In this document: positions 41,258-53,100 of the stretch, piece by piece
How positions within the stretch are numbered: the stretch's first letter is position 1
Layout of the letters: the number at the start of each line of letters is the position of its first letter
From: Petrolisthes cinctipes
Lineage: Eukaryota > Arthropoda > Malacostraca > Decapoda > Porcellanidae
Length of the DNA: 64,000 bases
Direction: 5' to 3'
Assembly: GCA_033782935.1 (NCBI GenBank)
Contig: JAWQEG010000720.1
Span: 107,001-171,000 of the forward strand
Notes under the pieces: generated by a model
The model's input: the letters and a program-made list of their open reading frames with translations, nothing else
Told to the model about the DNA's origin: nothing
Databases searched by the model: none
Translations under genes and position numbers: made by a program

Positions 41258-43327
41258 TTATACTCTTGTATGAACTTTTATATGTACATTAAGAGTAGAT
41301 TTCTGACCAAACCTTTTACCACATTCATTACATTCAAAGTCCTTCACTCCTGTGTGTATAAGTATGTGTTGCTTTAGATTACTCTTTGTCAGAAACTTTT
41401 TACCACATTCCTCACATTTAAAGTTCTTCACTCCTGTGTGTATAAGTATGTGTTGCTTTAATTTATCCTCTCTCACAAACTTTTTACCACATTCTTCACA
41501 TTCAAAGTTCTTCACTCCTGTGTGTATAAGTATGTGCTTCTTTAGATTACCTTTTGTCACAAACATTTTACCACATTCATTACATTCAAAGTCCTTCACT
41601 CCTGTGTGTATAAGTATGTGCTTCCTTAGATCACTCTTTGTCACAAACTTTTTACCACATTCTTCACATTCAAAGTTCTTCACTCCTGTGTGTATAAGTA
41701 TGTGTCGCTTTAATTCACTGTTTGTCACAAACTTTTTACTACATTCTTCACATTCAAAGTCCTTCACTCCTGTGTGTATAAGTATGTGTCGCTTTAATTC
41801 ACTGTTTGTCAGAACCTTTTTATTACAATATTCACATTCAAAGTCCTTCACTCCTGTGTGTATAAGTATGTGTTGCTTTATTTTACTCTTTGTCATAAAC
41901 TTTTTACCACATTCTTCACATTCAAAGTTCTTCACTCCTGTGTGTATAAGTATGTGTTGCTTTAATTCACTCTTTCTCACAAACCTTTTACCACATTTTT
42001 CACATTCAAAGTTCTTTTCTCCTGTGTGCATAAGTATGTGTCTCTTTAAATTATCCTTTCTCGCAAACTTTTTACCACATTCTTCACATTCAAAGTTCTT
42101 CACTCCTGTGTGTATAAGTATGTGTTGCTTTAAATTACTCTTTGTCACACATTTTTTACCACATTTTTCACATTCAAAGTTCTTTTCTCCTGTGTGCATA
42201 AGTATGTGTCTCTTTAAATTATCCTTTGTCACAAACTTTTGACCACATTCTCCACATTCAAAGTCCTTCACTCCTGTGTGTATAAGTATGTGTTTCTTTA
42301 GTTTACTCTTTGTCACAAACTTTTTACCACATTGTTCACATTCAAAGTCCTTCACTTCTGTGTGTACAAGTATGTGCTTCTTTAGAACAGCCTTTGTCAC
42401 AAACTTTTTACTACATTCTTCACATTCAAAGTCCTTCACTCCTGTGTGTATAAGTATGTGTCGCTTTAATTCACTGTTTGTCAGAACCTTTTTATTACAA
42501 TCTTCACATTCAAAGTCCATCACTCCTGTGTGTATAAGTATGTGTTGCTTTATTTTACTCTTTGTCATAAACTTTTTACCACATTCTTCACATTCAAAGT
42601 TCTTCACTCCTGTGTGTATAAGTATGTGTTGCTTTAATTCACTCTTTCTCACAAACCTTTTACCACATTCTTCACATTCAAAGTTCCTCTCTCCTGTGTG
42701 TATAAGTATGTGTCGATTTAATTCACTCTTTCTCGCAAACTTTTTACCACATTCTTCACATTCAAAGTTCTTCACTCCTGTGTGTATAAGTATGTGTTGC
42801 TTTAAATTACTCTTTGTCACACATTTTTTACCACATTCTTCACATTCAAAGTTCTTTTCTCCTGTGTGCATAAGTATGTGTCTCTTTAAATTATCCTTTG
42901 TCACAAACTTTTGACCACATTCTTCACATTCAAAGTCCTTCACTCCTGTGTGTATAAGTATGTGTTTCTTTAGTTTACTCTTTGTCACAAACTTTTTACC
43001 ACATTCTTCACATTCAAAGTCCTTCACTCCTGTGTGTATAAGTATGTGCTTCTTTAGAACAGCCTTTGTCACAAACTTTTTACCACATTCTTCACATTCA
43101 AAGTTCTTCACTCCTGTGTGAACAATGATGTGTTTCTTTAAATAATTCTTTGTCACAAACTTTTTACCACATTCTTCACATTCAAAGTTCTTCTCTCCAG
43201 TATGAGTCAACAAATGGTGAGTAAGATGGCATTTCCTACTAAACTTTTGACCACATTGTTGACAGACCAACTTGTTACACTTCTCTTCTCTGACAACATT
43301 GATTTTGTCACTTCCTTCCACCTCCAT
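41258..43327 (-). CDS. ZNF-C, 24-finger C2H2 zinc-finger protein
   Basis: Starts at the ATG at 43327 (MEVEGSDKINVVREE), conserved in the paralogues. The 689-residue protein is a short N-terminus followed by 24 tandem C2H2 fingers, nearly all 28 residues (84 bp) apart, with HTGVKD/HTGVKN/HTGEKN linkers. It lacks the FMCDECG finger 2 of ZNF-A and ZNF-B. Fingers 3-10 and 11-18 repeat the same order of helix types (AVLKKH, SKLKKH, DNLKRH, SNLKQH, then SELNRH or DNLKRH, SELKQH, KIKQH, SELKRH), so an 8-finger, 672-bp block was duplicated. Fingers 10 and 18 have CNKKV in place of CGKKF. The frame is unbroken over 2 kb, which in this decayed setting suggests recent origin or selection. No effector domain is seen. 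Confidence 0.88.
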   Translation of the reverse strand: MEVEGSDKINVVREEKCNKLVCQQCGQKFSRKCHLTHHLLTHTGEKNFECEECGKKFVTKNYLKKHIIVHTGVKNFECEECGKKFVTKAVLKKHILIHTGVKDFECEECGKKFVTKSKLKKHILIHTGVKDFECEECGQKFVTKDNLKRHILMHTGEKNFECEECGKKCVTKSNLKQHILIHTGVKNFECEECGKKFARKSELNRHILIHTGERNFECEECGKRFVRKSELKQHILIHTGVKNFECEECGKKFMTKSKIKQHILIHTGVMDFECEDCNKKVLTNSELKRHILIHTGVKDFECEECSKKFVTKAVLKKHILVHTEVKDFECEQCGKKFVTKSKLKKHILIHTGVKDFECGECGQKFVTKDNLKRHILMHTGEKNFECEKCGKKCVTKSNLKQHILIHTGVKNFECEECGKKFARKDNLKRHILMHTGEKNFECEKCGKRFVRKSELKQHILIHTGVKNFECEECGKKFMTKSKIKQHILIHTGVKDFECEYCNKKVLTNSELKRHILIHTGVKDFECEECSKKFVTNSELKRHILIHTGVKNFECEECGKKFVTKSDLRKHILIHTGVKDFECNECGKMFVTKGNLKKHILIHTGVKNFECEECGKKFVREDKLKQHILIHTGVKNFKCEECGKKFLTKSNLKQHILIHTGVKDFECNECGKRFGQKSTLNVHIKVHTRV

Positions 43328-43579
43328 CACTAATACAGCTTTATTCTGCCACCAATATGACCACTTGGTTATTACTGTTGTCAGGGCTGCCAACCACACT
43401 GTTATTGGTGTCAGGGCTGCCAACCACAGTGTTACTTCATATGAATCTGAAACAATAACAATACCAGTCTTACATCATTTGAAGATTCAAACATTTACTG
43501 AATATTTACTGTAAGATTCTGTAGCACCAAAAATTGACTATGGCCAGTTAGGTCCCAGTAGTTTGCCTTGGTTAGGTCC

Positions 43580-44345
43580 CGATAGTCTGCTGTGGTCTAT
43601 GTTAGGTTAGGTTAGGTAAGGTTATGTTATGTTAGGTTAGGTCAGATAAGGTAAGGTTTGGTTATGTTAGGTTAGGTCAGATAAGGTAAGGTAAGGTTTG
43701 GTTATGTTAGGTTAGATAAAGTAAAGTTTGGTTATGTTAGGTTGTAATAATCCCAATCAATCAAGCAAGTCAGACCCAGAAATTGATCCATTTAAATTCT
43801 AGTCGTACCCACGGGGAATCAAACCCCAGACCAGAGAAATCTCAGGCAGTGCTTCTACCGGGTAAGCCATAAGAGTACGCCACTGGCGTAGCTTTCAAAT
43901 TCTGCCTTTAACTCTCAGGTTCGGCCATTACAAGGTTAGGTCAGATAAGGTAAGGTTTGGTTATGTTAGATAAGGTAAGGTTTGGTTATGTTAGGTTAGG
44001 TCAGATAAGGTAAGGTAAGGTTTGGTTAGGTTAGGTCAGATAATGTTAGGTTAGGTTAGGTCAGGTCAGATAAGGAAAGGTTATGTTAAGTTTGGTTGGA
44101 TCAGGTTAGGTCCCAGTAGTTTGCCCAGGTTAGGTCCCAGTAGTTTGCACAGGTTAGGTCCCAGTAGGTTGCACAGGTTAGGTCCTGGGTGTTTGCACAG
44201 GTTAGGTCCCAGTAGTTTGCACAGGTTAGGTCCCAGTCGTTTGCACAGGTTAGGTCCCGGTAATTTGCACAGGTTAAGTCCCAGTAATTTGTCCAGGTTA
44301 GTTCCCGATAGTCTGATGCGGTCTAGGTTAGGTCAGGTAAGGTCA
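43580..44345. repeat. TTAGG-rich degenerate array and minisatellite, block C
   Basis: Counterpart of 15605-16300: TTAGG/GGTAA pentamers at 43595-43740 and 43935-44100, then the 24-bp AGGTCCCAGTAGTTTGCAC minisatellite at 44105-44320. The tRNA-like SINE again splits it. Confidence 0.75.
43742..43933 (-). repeat. tRNA-like SINE, block C copy
   Basis: Duplicate of 15885-16076; the A-box-like region reads TGGCTTACCCGGTAG and the B box is slightly changed (GGTTTGATTCC). Position and flanks are identical, so it was copied with the block. Confidence 0.65.
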
Positions 44346-45093
44346 GACTAATTTCAAAATGCCCCATTTGAATATGCCCTATCTTTGAAATGGGGCATTT
44401 GCAGAGGAAATGCCATAGAAGAAAAATAGTCTTAGAATGGTCTAAATTAGTGGGTAATGAAGGTAGAAATACCGTACTCAATAACGGTAATTCTTTCAAT
44501 ATTTACCGGTCAGGCTAATTTCAAAATGCCACATTTGAATATGCCCTATCTTGGAAATGGGGCATTGCAAAAGAAAATGCCATAGAAGAAAAGTGTCTTA
44601 GAATGTTATAAGTTAGTGGGTAAAGAAGGTAAAAACATTGTAATATAAAATGGCAATATAATAGATAATTACCGTTATATTTCCTCGGGTTGTTTTTTTT
44701 TTCCCCCAGGTTTGTGTGTGTGGTTTTTTTTCCAAGGTTTGTGTGTGTGTGTGTTTCCAGGCTTGTTTTATTCATTACTTTAAAGGTTAATAACGTAATT
44801 TACAAAGCCTGTGTTAATTAATTAAATGATTATACTTGTTAAATTTAATTATCTTATATCGATGAATTATATATTGTATTTCACTTGGTTTCCTTCTCTA
44901 TTGACTCGTATATATTACAATAAACCACTAAAGAACCATTAATATTATCAATTACAATAATACAACATAGAAAACTACAAACACTCACACTTTATTATCG
45001 TTGTTGTTGTTGTTGATGATGATGACTGAGAATGATGCGATGCGATGCGATGATGTCGAAGGATAGCCTTTACAACGGCACCTCTTCTGTCGT
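44345..45093. other. MITE ends and LINE 3' flank, block C
   Basis: Counterpart of 16300-17097: two nested GGTA-family right halves, G/T-rich runs, a (TTG)n run and a GATGC repeat. No gene. Confidence 0.5.
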
Positions 45094-45771
45094 TTATTTG
45101 TTGCTGAGTTCCTTTAATTTATTCTCCCTTATTTTCCAACACTTATAAAGATATTCTTTTATATTGTCCAAACATTTTCCACTGTCGAATAACAACCCTC
45201 CAATGATGTTTTCCTTGCATTCGATATAAGGTTGTTGCAATTTTCCAATTTTACTTCTTTCTTCAACATAGCCAGTACAGTCAAGCACAAAATGTTCTAA
45301 GTTTTCTGGATCTGTTCCACACATCTTACATCCTGTTTCATTGTCCTCTTTTCTAAATCTTTTTCTATCTCCCAAGTTTAAAGTATTTGTCCTACATTTA
45401 AATAACACTAATGATGCTGGTGTTATTGTCATATAGTTCCTCTGTCATTCCCATTTCCTTTTTCCATTTTCTGTAAATCTTTAGGGTAGTCTTACTTTCC
45501 ATTTCCTCTCTCCAGTTCTTAGTGTCCAATTCATAAATCTTGTTTAGGAGTTCTTGCTTCTTCATGGTTTTTAGTTTATCTAAATTGATATCTAATGCTT
45601 TCATTCCCTCCTCCCATTCCTTCATCCATTTATTTGTTCTATTACCCTTCAATTCTTCTACTATTTCGTATGTTAATTTGTTTCCTCCATCTCTCATTAT
45701 CCCTTGTAAATATTGTAATTTTGTTCTAGTAATTTTTTATTTCATGAGTGAGGCACCCACTTCTCCTCTTA
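45094..45771 (-). pseudogene. LINE L3 C-terminal region
   Basis: More complete than L2: after the coiled-coil-like stretch ending KWKKEMGMT and a frameshift near 45400, the frame reads FKCRTNTLNLGDRKRFRKED, the zinc motif CKMCGTDPENLEHFVLDC, and the C-terminus YLYKCWKIRENKLKELSNK before the stop at 45094-45096. The CxxC...H...C motif near the C-terminus is common in non-LTR elements. It carries the empty site (one ATATTCTT, about 45150) for the MITE found at 17106. Interrupted by Harbinger 2 after TTA at 45769-45771. Confidence 0.75.
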
Positions 45772-45928
45772 CAGCCGTTTTCTCAGTCGCTCGGACCACC
45801 CGCCCGAGCCTCGTTTGCTAGCACCCGAGCGAGTTTTGGTTTTCTCAGTGGTGTTTCTAAGGCCGTCCGAGCCCTCTTCCCGACCACATTATTGGAACAC
45901 TCGGGCGCCCGGGTTCGGAAGCTATACA

Positions 45929-47641
45929 CAAGGATAATAGACTATAAAGGATAGTCCACTGAAACGTCATAGTGATGACGTCGTAAATATCCGTGACGTC
46001 ACGGGAGGCTCTGTTGCTAGCTGGTGCCCAAACCTTGCCTGCTCACTAGGTAAAATATGAGGCATAAAGATTATATCAGCTGATATTAATCGAAATAATG
46101 AGTTTCTCGGTAGCTGCACCTTGGTAGTTTAAAATGATAAGAAGCATACTGATATAACGGCAATTGTACAACTCGACATCAGTTGTTGAAATAGAATAAT
46201 GGACTATAAAACTGGAAGTCTTCCACGACCAAGATTGATATCGAGTTGCGTTCGCATCTCTAAGCCCATATTTGTACAATAATTACTAATCTTTGGTGTC
46301 TTTATATTCCACACAGTTTAAATTGATCATTATAATTTAAAGTAAATGTGTTTGTAGTGTGTTGTCATCAATAGATATCCAGAGAAGCCAGGAGATCTCT
46401 ACCATTGCCCACTGGTGCGTCGTATACTCACCAGAAGTAGGCCTACAGTACTACTTGGCTTTGATAATAAGGTCATGATTTAGACTGATAATAGATTTTA
46501 TGTGTTTAATTCTTGATGGATGATTAACTAGCCTACTAATCATATGGATATAAAGCAGCATTTTTATAAATCATGACCTAGTTGACCTAATGAGATCATT
46601 AGTCGATCATCCTTGGTAGTAGCCTACAGTTTTTTAACCTTGGTTACAAAGTATTTATACTGACTAGTGCTAGGTTATATTCATATATCTATCACTCGAA
46701 AGATTATATAATAACCTATTACCTGGATGTAAAGGTAATTTATATTGATAATTCTGGATTTTTTCAATGTTACAAAAAGGATTTCCATACCTATTTAGTA
46801 TTTCCAACTGCCCCATTTCTAAAATATGTCACTTTCAACCCCTCCAACAGATCTGAAAAATGCCCTGAATAGATCCGAAGAATGCCCCAATTAGGTCTGA
46901 AAATACCCTGATTAAGTTAGAAAAATGCATCAGTTAGGTCAGAAAAATGCCTGGTATTTATTGAAAGAATTACCGCTTTGTAGCAGTGTAGATCTGGCTA
47001 GGTCCCAGTATTTTGCCCCAGTCATTTCCTGTACTTTACCACGGTTATTTCCCATTAGTATGCTCAGGTTAGGTACCAGTAGTCTGCCCAGGTTAGGTCC
47101 CGGTAGTTTGATGCGGTCTAGGTTAGGTTAGGTAAGGTCAGACTAATTTCAAAATGCCCCATTTGATATTTACCAAATGCCCCATTCAAGGTCACTTATA
47201 TATTGCTTACACCTACAATGATTTTAAAAAGTAGAAAAATAATGAATCGGAATATGAATACAAAATACTGTATGCTGAATGTAATTATATATTTATTATC
47301 ATATACTTTGCGAAATGAAATGTGTACCAAAAATAAAGTACAGTACAGTAATAAATGTTTCTTGCCATAGAAGTAAGAGTACCAATATCCTTATGAAGTA
47401 CTATCACTATCAGTCTATGAGTATAACCACAGTGGAATTGCACATTTTCTAGAAAAACTAGAAACTAACGTTAATTTTATCACAATATATTAATCATTAT
47501 GGTATGTATAAAGCAAAACTAATGCAATTAGAATTTACATAATACTGTATTATTACAGTCAGTCCATAAGTATAATTACTGTGGATTTTGCACAGGTTTG
47601 GAAATTGTGTAAATAAACGTAATTTCTGTCAGTTCATTCGC
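45929..47641. mobile_element. P-like element remnant, right end deleted
   Basis: The left TIR (CAAGGATAATAGACTATAAA) follows GCTATACA. The sequence matches 17998-19706 and then jumps at about 47638-47641 to the segment equivalent to 21937, so the THAP exons and right TIR are gone. A TGACGTCA palindrome is near 45996-46003. Confidence 0.75.
46953..47174. mobile_element. GGTA-family MITE, paralogue of 19021-19242
   Basis: Same element and site; the left target copy now reads AAATGCCT, one change from AAATGCCC. Confidence 0.8.
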
Positions 47642-47823
47642 TCGAGTCGGGCAGCCTGCACTATAAATAATCTCTATTTCATAACAAAGTATATTCTTTC
47701 CTCTTAAATCTGTCAGAGAAGTACCAATAAGTTTTATTTACATGATATAATGCCTGTAATTAGTATATTTTTGGATATACCTAAACATTTACAAGAATAT
47801 TGTGGTACCCTCACTAATTATAG

Positions 47824-49272
<1,449 letters not shown>

Positions 49273-49415
49273 TAAATCTGCATAATATCATTCATACTCT
49301 TTAAATTATATTTTACATATAAGTCTGCATAATATCATTCATACTCTTTAAATTATAATTTACATGTAAGTCTGCATAATATCATTCATACTCTTTAAAT
49401 TATAATTTACATGTA

Positions 49416-49962
49416 TGTTAAGTTACGCCCTTCTATCAGTTAAATCGTAACCCCTGGACATATAAACAGACTGATATTTTAATATATATATATTAAAAAA
49501 AAACATTAAACAACAAACAGAACATTACACAAATCTCCAATTCATGACCCAAGTCTTACTCCATTACATTCAACCAACATTAACACAATAACAACACAAT
49601 ATGTACCCTAATTATAATAATAATAATAATAAACAATATTCCTATAGGAGCACAGTATAAGAGAACAATATCAACACTTAGCCATTTCAGAGGGACAAAG
49701 CTGGAGCTGAGGTAGATCCATGGAACTCACTGTTTATCCTACCCTGGTATGCAGAGACTGACTGTGAGACCCAAGTCTGCTTCTTTTATACCCTCAAACT
49801 AGAATCAGCCTCAAGTAATAACCAGAAGGGAAACTACTGGTACGCCCTCTATACACTGTATGCCCACTAAAACAGGAACTGAACCACAGTTTCATACAAG
49901 ATTGGTTTCAATGCATGGAGTTTCGAATCAAAGTGGTGGAGTGAATCCAGGTATTTATAACA
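49416..49962 (-). repeat. 3' LTR
   Basis: 547 bp, TGTTAAGTTACG at the left and CATAACA-type right end (TATAACA). It adjoins the polypurine tract at 49963. Confidence 0.92.
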
Positions 49963-49976
49963 CCTCCCTCTCAAAA
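49963..49976 (-). promoter_or_regulatory. Polypurine tract
   Basis: On the - strand TTTTGAGAGGGAGG directly precedes the 3' LTR start TGTTATAAAT; expected primer for plus-strand synthesis. Confidence 0.8.
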
Positions 49977-50113
49977 GAAAGCATTGATGCTTTCTCTATT
50001 CCACCAGTTTGATTAACAAAACTCATTTTTTAAATATGACATTCACAACCTTAACCTAAATTAATATTAAGCCTAATTCCTTAAAGGAACACAACCTTTT
50101 GTACATCCATCTT

Positions 50114-53100
50114 TTAACCTACACTATGCACTCTTGAGAGAGCATCTGCGATTACATTGTCTTTTCCAGGTATATGGCTAATTATGAAATTATAGGGCTG
50201 AAGTGCCACTGACCATCTCATCAATCTTTGATTTTTATTTTTCATCTTATTAACAAATTGTAAAGGGTTGTGATCACTAAATACATGCACTGGGTATGTA
50301 GCGGCATTTACATATACTTCGAACTTTTCAAGGGCCAAAAGCAAGGCAAGGGTTTCCTTTTCTATTGTGGAATAATTTCTTTGATACAGTTTAAACTTGG
50401 CCGACATAAAACAGACTGGATGCAAGATATCTCTGTCATCGCTTTGCATCAAAACCGCCCCAGCCCCTATATCACTAGCATCCACTTGCAGACTGAAAGG
50501 TCGAGAGAAGTCGGGAGCTCGCAGTACTGGCACTGTTGTTAACAGATTCTTTAAGTTACTAAAGGCATTCTGACATTCTTTCGACCACACAAACGGCTTC
50601 CTGGGACTGACAAGGTTAGACAGAGGAGCGGAAACATCAGCAAAGTTAGGACAAAATCTTCTATAAAACCCAGCCATTCCTAAGAACCTCATCACTTCCT
50701 TTCGGGTTGTTGGGGCAGGGTACTGAATAATAGCTTCCACTTTGGCTTTTACTGGTGCAACTTTACCTTGGCCAATCACATGCCCTAAATAAGTAACCTC
50801 GGCTTGTCCTAGCTCACTCTTCAGAAGGTTAACTGTTAGTCCAGCTTCAGCTATGCGATGGAAGAGTTGCTGAAGACTAGTCACATGCTCCTCCCAGGTG
50901 GTCGTGAAGATCACAAGGTCGTCAATGTAGACACGAACGTTAGGCAGGCCACGAGTCACACTATTCATCAGCCTCTGGAATGTCGCAGGGGCATTACGCA
51001 TTCCAAAGGGCATAACTTTGTATTGGTAGAGTCCGTCTGGTAACACAAAGGCGGACACTTCCTTTGCCTTGGCTGTCAAAGGGATCTGGTAATACCCCTT
51101 CAGCAAATCTAACTTGGTAATGAACTGAGCATCCCCAATGTCATCGATGATGTCTGTCATCCTGGGGAGAGGAAAACAATCAGCTTTAGTTAAACTATTG
51201 ACTCTCCTATAGTCAGTACAAAGCCGGTGGTTGCCATCAGACTTCGGCACCAACAGGCAAGGAGAGGCCCACTCGCTGGTACTCTGCTCTGCCAACCCAT
51301 TCTGAAGCAGGAACTCCACCTCCCTCCGCAGAGCATTCCTCTTGCATGGATTTACTCTGTAGGGGTGTTGTTTTACGGGCATGGCATTGTCGATCAGCAA
51401 GATGTCATGTTCCACCCCTCGGCATGGCTGCGGCACATCACCAAAAATCTGCTCATAAGTAGACAGTAGTGTGCAGATGTCGTCCTTCTGATGCTGTGAG
51501 AGGTGTGAAATTTTAGTTTCTGGATTATGCAACACTTGTGAATTTAGCAGTGGAGTACATAATTCAAATGATAACAGTTCTTTCTCGTCTGAAGGACTAT
51601 CTGTCTCGGTTATAAGGACTACAGATCCAATGTCCCTTGCATGATATAATTTAAGTAAGTTAGCATGAATCTTTCTTTCACTCTTTCTTCTTCCGGGGGT
51701 TTCTATCAAATAATTAAGGTCACTCAGTTTCTCCTTCACAACAAAAGGACCACTATATTTCGATTGAAAAGGCTTACTGTACAATGGAAGAAAAGCCAAC
51801 ACAGAGTCACCTGGCTTAAAACTCTTCTCCACAGCTTTTAGATCATAGGTATCTTTCATGGCAGTTTGGGCTTTACTTAAATTACTTCTTGCTAATTCAT
51901 TAGCTCTCTTTAACAGTTCCCTAAATTTTTTTACATATTGAGGCAATGGCATACCCAAGTCTTTATCTACCCAACACTCTTTCATTACCTCCAAAGGGCC
52001 TCTAACGGTATGACCATACACAAGGGAAAATGGAGTAAATCCTAAGGACTCCTGTGGACATGATCTAATGGCATACAACATAAAGTGCACTCCATCATCC
52101 CAATCTTTATCACTTTCTATACAATACTTAGTGAGCATAGACTTGAATGTTTGGTGAAAACGCTCAAGTGCCCCTTGGGATTGTGGATGATAGGCAGTGG
52201 CTGTATAATGAGTTATTCCTAATTCTTTCATTACTTGTTTGAAAACATTCGAAGTAAAATTTGTTCCCTGATCAGACTGTACATATTTGGGAATACCATA
52301 TTGGGTAAAAAATCTTAGCAGTACATTGACAACAGCTTTTGTAGTAATCTTTTTTAGAGGAATAGCCTCAGGATATCTTGTGGTCGCACACATGATCGTT
52401 AATAAAAATTGGTTTCCTTTCTTTGTTTTAGGCATTGGTCCAACACAATCAATAATAACTTTACTAAATGGCTCAGTTAGAGGGACTATAGGCTGCAACG
52501 GAGCCTTCTTTAATACCTGGTTTGGTTTACCAGCCACTTGACAAACATGACATGTATGACAATACTTCGCAACATCTCTTCTTAAACCGGGCCAAAAGAA
52601 GTTAGGAAGAATTTTGTTATACGTTTTATTGATACCTAAATGACCACCAGCAAAATCATGTGCGAGACTCAAGATATCCTTCCTGTAACAACTAGGTACA
52701 ATTATTTGTCTGGTTACATTCCACTCTTCATTAGCTGCAATATCAGCCAACCTAAATTTTCTCATGAGGACATCATTGTCTAAATAGTAACATACCGAAA
52801 GTTTCTCAGATTCATTTAAATCTACTGCTCTAGCAAATAAAGACTTCAACTCCGGATCACCTCGTTGAGCTTCCGACAACATATCTCTGCTCACAGGCAC
52901 GGTATCCACTAACACAGATTCAGTATCGATATGCGAGCCAGCCACAGGGGACACAACCTCTTCTGGCAACACAGGTGAAATATGAACCACATCGGTTTGA
53001 AACAAACTACCTATATCTGAATCATCGTCCTCATCATCAGTGGTACTAGGAACCACATCACATTCTGCATTTTTCTTCTTGTTCCTAGTCACAGCACACG

